64,000 nt of DNA. It comes from Papaver somniferum (Eukaryota > Streptophyta > Magnoliopsida > Ranunculales > Papaveraceae). The position numbers were made by a program, and so were the translations under genes. The number at the start of each line of letters is the position of its first letter. The first letter of the stretch is position 1. Below, in pieces: positions 11,669-21,242 of the stretch. Where the stretch lies: the NCBI RefSeq assembly GCF_003573695.1, contig NC_039368.1, forward strand, positions 77,948,374 through 78,012,373, written 5' to 3'. The notes beneath the pieces are model-generated. The model saw only the letters and a list, made by a program, of their open reading frames with translations. It made no database searches and was not told where the DNA came from.

Positions 11669-11835
11669 CCATCGGACGGACTGCTCAAACTGAGCTCGTT
11701 TCAAAGGAAACTGAATCCGTAGGTTAGCTGTCACTGTAGTAATCTATCCTTTATTTATTTTTTAAAGTGTCTAATTTTTTTCCCTTATGAAAGAGGTAGA
11801 GAGATACGTATAAGAATCTTGGTACAATTGTTTTA

Positions 11836-13258
11836 GGCTAAGTCTTATGGGGTGCTAATCTAACAGCTAGATTAGCAATCCACGTCAGCTAGCAAAACCA
11901 CCTAATTGTTATGGGAGTGCTAATCTAGCATGCTAGTCGCTGAAACAAAACAGCGCCAGGCGCTGAACCATTCAGCATTTCCCTTTTTCGCTGGAAGAGT
12001 AGATAAACGTTGGGTTTTATTGTTGGATAATTTGGATAAAGTTGGGGAATATGATTGGGGTTTAGCTTCCTTAAGTAATACCTATAAATTTCTTGATGGA
12101 TGGTCAGAGAATGGGAAGGATTTATCTTGCATGGTTATGGTACTTGAGTATTGGTATTACTATTACTTCCGCAACATGCAACCCTTGCTTTGTCAGACTC
12201 CTGGAGGAGAACACCATGATGTTTTCCCAAAGAATAGTCTCTTCAAGAAGACCAACATTAAATTAAGGAAGAGAGGCCAAAGAGGAGGCCAAAAGGATAC
12301 GAAGAAACACTTAGTGTCCACTGCAAGAGCACAAATTGACACTAGAACCGATGCATTATGTATTTGGAAACCATGGCTAGAGAGTGTGTATTCTGAGTGA
12401 GAACATTATGAATATGCACTACAGTTATCCAGAGTGAGAGTTGTGTTTTTCGATCCAGAAAAAAACTACAAAAGAGTTAGTTGTTATTTGGCTGAGAGAT
12501 TCCAGAGGCAGATGGCAGGTGAGATTATAGTCCCAGGAAATCCTCCAGATTTGGATAAAGTTGGGAATTGGGAGATTGTAGGTGTATGCGCCGAACACTA
12601 TTTGGCAGTCAATGAGGATCAATATAACAGGTGGTGGAAGAGTGTTGGACCTTAATTTTAATGTACTTTTTGAATTTTTGGAAGTAGAATTTTAATTTCA
12701 ATGTAAATTTTAATTTCAAAAAACATTGTAACATTGTTTTGCAATGTAATGAAAGAATTTCTTAGTTTGGCAATGTAACGAAAGAATTTATTAGTTTGGC
12801 AAATTTTAAAATTTTGAAACAAACAACTGTTGGAACAAATTGTCAAACTTTTCAAAATTCAAAATTTGAAAACATACTTGTCTGGTGGTGTAACAGGAGT
12901 ATGAGAAAACAAAGAATGAAACAGTATAGAATTTAATTACTGAACTACTGATGGCGTAAAAAGTTGAAAAAAAAAGGTCAAGCGCTGAATGATATATCGC
13001 TACCGTATGGCGCGTTTCCAATCAGCGCTAGCGCTTGGAGCTGTATCGTTCAGCATAGATGCTTGGAATGTTTTTGCTGGCGCTGTTTCGTTCCGCGAAA
13101 AGGTGGTTTTCTGAGCGCTGAATCATTCAGCGAAACTATCTAGCTGCTAGTTCACATGCTAGCAACTGGTAGGAGAGAGAACTAGTATTAACTTTTTTTG
13201 CCACATTTTTTTTTAAATTACAACACTTAACTGTTAATCTAGCACATAAGACTTAGCC
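11836..13258. mobile_element. TIR element carrying a plant mobile domain gene (1423 bp)
   Basis: Ends are inverted copies of GGCTAAGTCTTATG (11836-11849 and 13245-13258), followed by looser inversion. The subterminal parts hold many short palindromes built on CGCTGAAT.ATTCAGCG and CTAGCATGCTAG, on both sides. Flanking triplets are TTA on the left and TTC on the right, possibly a decayed 3-bp duplication. Superfamily is therefore open (PIF/Harbinger-like by duplication length, but no DDE transposase). The only coding content is a PMD-like pseudogene (11930-12655). PMD genes are known to travel inside plant transposons. Confidence 0.65.
11930..12655 (+). pseudogene. Plant mobile domain (PMD / MAIN-like) protein, one internal stop
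   Basis: One reading frame interrupted once by TGA at 12398-12400; the frame is otherwise kept through to 12655, about 241 codons. The N-terminal part has VDKRWVLLLDNLDKVGEYDWG followed by a tyrosine-rich W-Y block, the pattern of the plant mobile domain (the aminotransferase-like domain of MAIN proteins). The second part has YLAERFQRQMAGE and an N-x-W-W block near the end. It is shorter than typical MAIN proteins, so domain parts are missing. The Met at 11930 sits inside a CTAGCATGCTAG palindrome of the element's end. Function is unknown here; host MAIN proteins act in meristem maintenance and silencing, while the transposon-borne versions have no proven role. Confidence 0.6.
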
Positions 13259-14154
13259 TTCCGAAAGTGCCTAATTTTGGAACTTTTGGAATCCATCATA
13301 TTGTTCCCAATTAAGTTTAAAATCATGCGCACGAGCAAATGTCTACAACCTTACTAATTTTGCACCAGTTTGGGCAAGCAAGGTTTGAATCCCATAATAA
13401 TACAATCATACTTCACCAAAATCACCACGTTTAACCAGCCATGAGTTTTCTATTGGTATGTTGGTAAAGATGCTAACCCAACCTAATTACCTAACCATTA
13501 TCAAGTAGGTAATCCAACAACTATATTTAGCAACCCAAAAAACTTATCTTTAAATTTATCTTTAAGAATTAGTAGGAATTGCCAAGAAAAGTCATAATCA
13601 AAGAACGGCTCTCTCACTAGCTGCTCTATAGTAGGTTACTAGCTAGTTTTCAGTCTACAATCTGACCTTCAATGCCGTGTACTTGATGTCCAAACCCAAC
13701 CACTATTTTTTGTCAATTCTGTACCCCTCTGCATTTTTCAACTCTACGGCTATCAAAGTTATTAGATTTTCTTGCCCAACTTTTCCAACCAACTTTTGAA
13801 TGCCTCTTACCCAACCACAATTAATTCAAAATAAAATAAAATAAAAATAAAAAACATCCAAATTTTGATCAAGTAAAAATTAATAATAATTTACAAAATT
13901 TCACTAAAATTGTATACCACAAACTAAGATTTTCCCTTCAATCTTTATAACATTTTTCTTCAATCACTAATACCTTCTTCTTCTTTTTTTAATTTACAGG
14001 GTTGCTAATCTAAAATTTTCTTTCTAAGTAAAAACCCTAAACCCCAAATTTAAACAACAATCCCAAAGTCACAAAAAAGGAACAAAGAAGAAGAAGAAGA
14101 TTCTTACATGGATGCATGGCCTTTTCCACGACCGGACAATATAATTCTTCTTCT
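13259..14154. repeat. Direct duplication copy 2 and 3' flank of the AAA gene
   Basis: The segment 13270-13765 matches 7395-7865 (see that entry). After it lie about 390 bp of AT-rich sequence with runs such as ATAAAATAAAATAAAAATAA (near 13833) leading to the stop codon of the AAA-ATPase at 14155. Part of this should be its 3' UTR. No other gene is visible. Confidence 0.6.
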
Positions 14155-15639
14155 TCAACCTTCCTTTTCAGAAGTGATATCATAAGAAATAGATTTTCTT
14201 CCACTACTTTTCAACCTCAACAATCCATACAATTTCCTGAATTCTCTAACCGTATGAACACTTTCCCTGCAAATGACTTTAGGTGAATCAGAAGAATCAT
14301 CTTCTCGTTCTCGGGTCGAAATACTTGGATGTAATGATATTGATTTTCTCTTCGCATTTGATGATGATCCTCTGCCATCTTGTAAAGCAGTAATAACCGA
14401 TTTCAAAGCACGACTAGGCGAACTACGATTCACAATCATAATCTCACCGATTTCAGCTGGACTTAATGTTAATCCATTCTGAAATATTTCTTCAACTTGT
14501 GGAAACAATTTATGATCCTTTAATCCAAGATAAGAATTTGCTAAGGTTTTGAATGCGTTAAAATCACACAGAGGGAAGTAAATTTGAACATCAATTCGTC
14601 CCGGTCGTAATATTGCTGGATCAATTTTCTCTTTACTGTTCATTGTGATCACCATTATTCTTTCTTCACCACAACAGCTGAAAACTCCGTCCATGAAGCT
14701 CAATATACCTGAAACACTGATCGTTGTTGACTTTTCATTTAAAAACCGATCTAAATCTTCGATAACGATGACGGAACGATTCGTGGTTGATAACAGAAGT
14801 AATTTGAGATCAGAATCATCAGTAACATTTGATAAATCGATATCGTAGATATCATAATTCAGAAACTTGGCCATTGCTGCGATGAAACTTGATTTCCCTG
14901 TACCTGGTTGACCATGTAACAGATAACTCCGTTTCCAGACACGTCCGAGTTTATGATAATATTGTTTTGATTTAAGAAACGATTCGAGATCAGATTTTAC
15001 CTTGTCTTTTAGATCTGAATCCATGGCGACTGTGTCAAGATTTGTTGGATGAGTAAAAGGAATTGATTTCCACCTTCCAGAAGTACCATTATTATGACGA
15101 TGATCATGGTGTTCTGATGTATTTGTGAATAATTTGATTTCTTTTCTTCTCAATGCAATTTCATCTGTAACTGTATGAATATGCTGAAGATAAGGTCTAA
15201 GAATTCTTCTTTTATCTCTTTTCTTGATTTTCAATACCAGAGTTCTACAACAATTGTTTCTGTCTCCGCCTTTTTCTTCATTCTTCCATGAGATTCTCGT
15301 GCTCAGAAAAGTATCGTAAACGATTTGATTTGAATCTAATTGAACGGAGATTTCATTTGATTTGTTACCTGAAATCAAATTCGCGAAATCTGAATCTTCA
15401 GTCGAAGCTAATGAACTTACATATGTCGACACCTTTTTATAAAGCTGATTCTCTTCGAAATTGTTGTTGAATTCAGGAACTTTGTAGAATTGATACACAT
15501 GAAACCTATCATCAATTGATATGAAAAATCTCTTGAATAGATATAACAGAGAAATACTTCTGAAGAACACTCTAAATATCAGAAACACACAGAAAATCAC
15601 AAAAATGAAAACCAGAAAACTAGTCGAGAATAACACCAT
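14155..15639 (-). CDS. AAA-ATPase, BCS1-like (At2g46620 type)
   Basis: Single-exon gene, 494 residues. The start is the ATG at 15637-15639; upstream in frame there is only TTG before a stop. Residues 1-25 form one hydrophobic segment, a membrane anchor. Residues about 28-125 fit the plant AAA-associated domain. The ATPase core has Walker A GQPGTGKS (243-250), Walker B VIVIEDLD (290-297), a sensor Asn in ITMNSKEKIDP (334) and the second-region-of-homology arginines in LRPGRID (345, 348). All catalytic residues are present. The tail is Ser/Arg-rich and low in complexity. Length and layout match the plant AAA-ATPase family that includes Arabidopsis At2g46620 and relatives of mitochondrial BCS1, whose members sit in ER or mitochondrial membranes and often respond to stress. 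The exact substrate is unknown. Its codon use and GC look less AT-biased than the surrounding transposons, and I see no lesion. Confidence 0.93.
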   Translation of the reverse strand: MVLFSTSFLVFIFVIFCVFLIFRVFFRSISLLYLFKRFFISIDDRFHVYQFYKVPEFNNNFEENQLYKKVSTYVSSLASTEDSDFANLISGNKSNEISVQLDSNQIVYDTFLSTRISWKNEEKGGDRNNCCRTLVLKIKKRDKRRILRPYLQHIHTVTDEIALRRKEIKLFTNTSEHHDHRHNNGTSGRWKSIPFTHPTNLDTVAMDSDLKDKVKSDLESFLKSKQYYHKLGRVWKRSYLLHGQPGTGKSSFIAAMAKFLNYDIYDIDLSNVTDDSDLKLLLLSTTNRSVIVIEDLDRFLNEKSTTISVSGILSFMDGVFSCCGEERIMVITMNSKEKIDPAILRPGRIDVQIYFPLCDFNAFKTLANSYLGLKDHKLFPQVEEIFQNGLTLSPAEIGEIMIVNRSSPSRALKSVITALQDGRGSSSNAKRKSISLHPSISTREREDDSSDSPKVICRESVHTVREFRKLYGLLRLKSSGRKSISYDITSEKEG

Positions 15640-16021
15640 GATGATTCTGATTATAATCACCAAATTACCAACAAGTATTCAATTATCCAAGACGAACACC
15701 AATATCAGAGCAGAAAATAAGAAACGAGTTATCTTCTTGGATGAAGAAAACATTTTTCTGATGAGAAATATTCGAATCTGGGGTGGCTGTCAACAGTTAA
15801 GAAACCGTGTGGAGAAAGAATTAGGGCTTTAAAGAATTATAAATAAATATCGAGAGAGAGAGAGAGATATTGGCGGAGGTTTTTAATGTTCTTCAAAGAC
15901 GGCAAACGACGGCAAATACAATAATAATCAGTCAATCAAATCGAAGAACAAGGGGGAGGGGTGGATTCTGGAAGAGAGAGATAGAAACAGAGACGAAGTA
16001 GTGAGAAAGATAAAGATTATT

Positions 16022-16029
16022 TATTTATA
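16022..16029 (-). promoter_or_regulatory. Possible TATA box of the AAA-ATPase gene
   Basis: On the minus strand this reads TATAAATA, about 385 bp before the start codon. Between it and the ATG lies a CT-rich tract on the gene's strand (15850-15868, seen as GAGAGA on the plus strand), typical of plant 5' leaders. Placement is a guess without transcript data. Confidence 0.35.
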
Positions 16030-16867
16030 TTTGAGGAAATCAAATCCAGGGAGGAACTATCTTTGGGCTCTCGTCTCGGCTCGCCCTTTATTACTTTTTC
16101 ATTTTTTTTTTGAATCTTGGTTTTTTAATGAATTTACTTTTTCTTTTGTTTGCTTACTGTCAACCGCTAATATTAATTGACGACGAACTCAAATCCTTGT
16201 AAAAAAATACGGCCTTAATATTGGTCCCAGATGACATCTGTCTTTATAGGGGGGAACGCTCGAAGGCTGTGTTTATGTTTATGGGCAGCAACCTAGTTGC
16301 ACTGTACACTGCTTAGTTCTAATGAGTAATGAGAGTCTTGATGCGCTTTTATTTATGCAAGTGGTTTTTATTGATGTTTGCTGTCAGTGTAGTTGTGGTG
16401 TTAGTTTGCAATGGTTAAATGCATGTTCCCTGCCTGTATGAAAGATCTCCAGCAGTGAAGTGCAGTGAAGTTCAACCGTAAGTGTTAATGTCTTGAATGA
16501 AATATGCGCATCAAAATGTAGAAGAAGAAAAATAATTATCGATAAAACATTTGTTACTTGCAAGTTTCGAGATCATGTCACTGATATCATTGCTCAATAA
16601 TTTTATCATCATGCAACGAAAGTATTGGCGAAATTTGTTAAGTCTGAAACAAGAATACTAGCACATATTTACATATGTTGAAAGACCGCACTTCATCCGT
16701 GGATATAAAATATTGCATCGCCCATGTAGAATGATTTAAGAGTGTCTAATAAGTCTGAGAGGGATCCACTGCGAGCATTAGAGTAACCTTAATTGGTTAC
16801 TACTGAGGTAAGTGATGATATCAATAGACTGGTGAATGCGATATAGATAAAACGCGAAGATGCTTTA
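16030..16867. other. Intergenic sequence upstream of the AAA gene
   Basis: About 840 bp with no coding frame, repeat or transposon end that I can support. It should hold the promoter of the minus-strand gene. It ends where element A begins (16868). Confidence 0.5.
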
Positions 16868-19317
16868 TGTTAGAGCACTGCTCGGTCGAACTCGCAACCT
16901 TGCTATCTCAAACTTGTTTGTCAAGTTTAGTTGTCAAAAGTATAAGTCTTGATTTCTAGTCTACTAATAGCTCTGCCTCGGATTAAGATAGAATGTGTAG
17001 TTGAGCTTTAGACTTCACTGCGTTCATCGATTGAAGACGAAGAACTACTAAGGGAGCTAGTGGAACTTCATCAACAAAAGGTATGTGGAGACTGGAACTC
17101 ATCTATCACTTAGAAGTCTATTTCTATTCTATCTCCTATTGAGACAAAAGTCGTATAGTTATATAGACTTTACTTTATACACATTTGATATTTCGAGCTG
17201 AGTTTAACTCGCTTATATGTGCTGGTAAGCTTTTGCTTTAACCAAGTTCATCTTTTATTCTTGACGAAAGTCAAAAGATGATCATGTGAAAATCGCCTGG
17301 TAACATCTTACATGATTTGTGTGAGACCGTCATTTGATGTAGACTCGGAATGTTTCGTATTGATCATTTGATTGCTTGAAATTGCTTTGAAGCTAATAGT
17401 TTGTGTGAGACAGCTATTCCCGTCTTCTAAGAATGTTTCAATGATTAAAATGGAGTTTAAAACGATTAACCATTGATTGGATATAACACAGTATGCGTAC
17501 TTGTATGCTAACTGTTGTAGATATATTCCAAGTCCGAGAACTTAGTATGCATGCCCATATGCGTACTGGTTTAACAATTGAAGTCCGCAAAACCATAGTA
17601 TGCATACTCGTGTGCATCTGACAGTATGCGTACCCGTTTTTATACTGGAGAACAGACCAGGTCCAGGAACTCTAGGTATGGGTACCCGTTTGCATACCTG
17701 AGTGGGTTAAGTTCTAAAATCGGTTTGTTCTTGAACAAATACATTTATAAATAAGGAATGCAATCTTTTGCAAACCGTGGCTATAATGTTCATGAATTGA
17801 TTCGAGTGAATCAAAATCGATTTTTATTCAATTGTGTCTTGTATACTTCTATGAGAATATAAACAATTGAACAACTCCATAACAAGTTTCATTAGAGTCA
17901 TTTGAACTAGTTGTGATTAAGATGAACAAGGTTGATATGAAAGTATTCATATGGATAACTTCGGTTAACTATTGTTGAGCCAACAAAGTGTACACGTTTA
18001 GGTACGGTTACCCATATCTAAATGAAGTCACATTTCATTTGTGTGTAACAAGCTAAGTTTGATCTAACGGTTGAAAGATATTATCTTGAATCTAATCAGG
18101 TTTTCATCTAACGGTGAATATTGAATGCTTTGTTACTAAGGTAATATTGATTGCAAACCCTGATTTGAAGACTATATAAGGGAGAACTCTATCAATTGGG
18201 AAACCTAATCCCCACACCTCCTGTGTGATACTAGTTGCGACTAGAGTCGATTCTCCTTTAACCTGGATTTTTCTAAAACTATTATAGGTTAACGACTTAA
18301 ATACTTCATTGGGATTCTGAAGCCAGACCTAACTATTTTCTTTGTAGTTGCGTGTTCAGATCTTACTTTTTTCTATCGTATTGAGTACAATCTTCTCTAA
18401 GATTTGCTCGAGATTCTATCTCAGATAGGTAAGATAAAAAAAAAAAAAAAAAAGTAGTCACAAACATCTTCGTCTCATCGTTTGTGATTCCACGGTACCT
18501 TGTTCCGTTTCCATACGATTAAGATCATTGTGAGGTGATTGATATTACTAGGTTGTTCTTCGGAATTCCGGTGTATCAATTGGTTCATGTTCACCTTGAT
18601 TTATCAAAAGACGGAACAAAAACTCGTAGGTATTTCTGTGGGATACAAATTTATCTATTCAATAGACTTTTCTGTGTGAGGCACATTTTTTTATCAAGTC
18701 TTCGACTTTGGGTCGTAGCAACTCTTAGTTGTGGGTGAGATCAGCTAAGGGAATCAATTGCGTAGAGTCCTGCTGGGATTCAGAGGCGTAAGGAACGCGA
18801 CTGTACCTTAATCAATGTGAGATTGGTTAGGGCTCAACTACATTCCAGTCTGAATTTAACATCTAGTAGGCTAGAGTCTTTAGCGGATTAATACAATGTG
18901 GTGTTCAAATCTGGACTAGGTTCCGGGGTTTTTCTGCATTTGCGGTTTCCTCGTTAACAAATTTTTTGGTGTCTGTGTTATTTCTTTTCCGCATTATATT
19001 TTCTATATAATTGAAATATCACAGGTTGTGCGTAGTTCAATCTATTAGATTGTCCAACCTTTGGTTGTTGATATTGATTGACACTTGAACATTAGTCATT
19101 GGTACCGTTCAAGTTGTTTCTCATATTAATCAGGATCGCGTATTTCTATCTGTTTGATTTGCTGATTACATTGAGAAACAGAGATATAACTCTTGGATGT
19201 ATTTTTCTTGATTGAGTCTGACTGTCTAGTTGATTCTCTTGGAAATATATTGGAGTTAGTCCATACAGATTGCCTAAACGAAATATTGGGTGTGGTTGTT
19301 AGAACCACGCTTTTTCA
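16868..19317 (+). repeat. 5' LTR of element A (2450 bp)
   Basis: Bounded by TGTTAGAGCACTGCTCGG on the left and CGCTTTTTCA on the right, just before the primer site. It contains a module of GTATGC(G/A)TAC motifs (17490-17700), a TATA box (18173-18180) and a 17- to 20-base A run near 18436. The same LTR recurs, complete or partial, at 27933, 49172 and 61195 (plus strand) and in diverged form in element B (minus strand). Confidence 0.9.
18173..18180 (+). promoter_or_regulatory. LTR TATA box (element A)
   Basis: TATATAAG in the context GACTATATAAGGGAGAACTC is conserved in the other copies of this LTR (near 30178, 50268 and, on the minus strand, 32955). Conservation across subfamilies at a fixed place supports a core promoter. 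Confidence 0.6.
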
Positions 19318-19319
19318 AT

Positions 19320-19331
19320 TGGTATTAGAGC
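19320..19331 (+). other. Primer binding site of element A
   Basis: TGGTATTAGAGC lies two bases after the LTR end. It differs by one base from TGGTATCAGAGC, the Copia primer site complementary to initiator Met-tRNA. Element B has the exact form on the minus strand (45939-45950). Confidence 0.85.
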
Positions 19332-19738
19332 ATGCAAACACGTTTAAGACCTCATAAGTATGTGTTTGTAGCAACCTGAAGCTATGGACAGTAGTGCTAT
19401 CTCTGACAAACGCATCACCAGAGTCAAAATTTTTGTTTCTATGAAATCTGTTAAATAGAAAGACTTGTCTATCTCATATATGGATGAACATTATGTTCCT
19501 ACGAAACATGCAAGTATTGATATGTGTCACCCTGATTATCTTACTGATGAATCTGATTCTGAAGTAGAAGAGGAAGCAACCAGAGAGAGTGCAGTGATTC
19601 TAAAACTTGTTAGAATTCAGGTAGTTGAAATCAATAGGCTGAAACACAAGGTCAATACCATGGTTGGTATGGTGAAAGATTGTGATTCCCAACTAAGGGT
19701 TCTTCTTGAAGAAAATGATGTATTTTGTACCTCCCGTA

Positions 19739-19925
19739 TAGAGCTGGCCAACAAGTTGAAACCCGCGGGTTAACCCGTGCCCGGACCGTGAAAACCCGAA
19801 CCCGGACCGGCTGGTTTCTAAACAAGCCGGGTTAGGGTTGGAGAAATGGTGACCCGTCAAAAAACGGGTTAACCCGGCCCGGACCGTACAATCACGGGTT
19901 AACCCGTTAACCCGCACTTCGTTTT
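19739..19925 (+). repeat. Left TIR and subterminal repeats of hAT
   Basis: TIR at 19739-19752, then about ten AACCCG or CGGGTT hexamers in both orientations up to 19918, several forming CGGGTTAACCCG palindromes. GC content is much higher than in surrounding sequence. The right end (24530-24746) has a looser set of the same units. Confidence 0.85.
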
Positions 19926-21242
19926 TGCCTGGTGTCACTAATACTATACGTGTCTCGCTCATCTGCCATGGTATAAAAACAAAAAAACCCTACTTCGTCT
20001 TTTCTTCTCTTTTCTTCTCCGTCCGCAGCACTTCCCATCGGCAAAGTTCACATACAAAGTTGAAATTTCTTTCGTCTTCTCCGTCTGCTACTACTTCGAT
20101 CTTGAAGGATTTGAGTCATTTGACTCTTGAGTATTCTCCGTGTAAGCAAGCGGGACTGTGGGTGTGGGAGAAAGTCTGAAAGTGAAAGAGGGAAACCCCT
20201 TTTCTCATACCCTATTTCTCTTCGTATCTTCAAAACCCTATTTTTGATTTCAATTCTCATCACTCATCAGGTAATGTTATGGTTTTCGAAAGTTAATTTC
20301 TTTTTGTTTTGTTTTGTTTTCAATTTTTTGGATGTTAGGGTTTGAATTTAATTTTTTTTTTTTTTTTGAATGTAGAAGTCCTTCAGGTGCAAATTAATCT
20401 TCAGGTAATTTGAATTTCTCCATCACTTTGATTCTATTTGAATTGTTAGAGGTTAATTTCTTGATAGATTGTCCAGTAACTCCTTTCTTCAATTCTCTGT
20501 TAAGGTTTCAATTGAAGTTCCCTTCTTTTTAATATTGTGTGGAAGACCTCCAGCCTCCAGGTGCAGTAATTTCTCAAAGATCTTCAGGTATAACATCTTG
20601 ATTAAAGATTGGTTTGAATTTAATATTTTCTATGGTTTTATTAGGGATTTGCTTATGTATGTGATTGTGAATATGTGATTGTGCATATGTTTTATTAGGA
20701 ATCTTGGATGGATGTTTTTATTAGCTCAATTACAGTTGGTTATGTATGTGAATATGAATATGTGAATATGTGATTGTGCATATTTTATTTTAATTAGAGC
20801 ATGGATACAGTGTGTTACAGACACAATTACAGTTGGTTCTTTCTTTACATTTTCATTCATCTCAATTCTCCATTCTCCAATGATTGTATTTGTATATTTG
20901 TAATTTTGTATGCTATGTTTGGCAAGACCTAGTGAGTAGTGAGTAGTGACTACTGACTAGTGCTAGTGTGCTACCTCCTACCTTGAAAGAACAAAGTGGG
21001 GGTTTATTATGTGAACTTCCTTGCTTGATGTTTCTTTGTTGAGTATCCAACATTCCAAGTCCATGACTGGGTTTTGGTTGTTAAAGCTGGATATCATCTT
21101 ATTCAAGATAATAATGTGTATGGTATTATGCTCTCCATTTGTGTGTAAAACTGTGAATTGTGATAAACTGATAATGTTACTATGAGTCTGTGACTGTCAA
21201 TTGTGCTATTGTTTTTAGGTTACTCTCTCTGATGTGTCCAGT
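19926..21242 (+). other. Leader of the hAT transposase gene
   Basis: About 1.3 kb before the coding start, with at least two possible small non-coding exons ending in CTTCAG|GT (about 20404 and 20588). Both contain an AGGTGCA block, so they look duplicated. A final acceptor at 21218 precedes the coding exon. Degenerate direct repeats of GTATGTGATTGTGAATATG-like text lie at 20655-20795. The promoter is presumably near 19960-20000 (GGTATAAAAACA at about 19970). Confidence 0.5.

Noticed and set aside
19320..19331. tRNA-like sequences at primer sites (also 42610-42627, 45939-45950)
   Set aside because: Only 12-18 bases complementary to a tRNA 3' end, as expected for LTR elements. No cloverleaf, so not tRNA genes.
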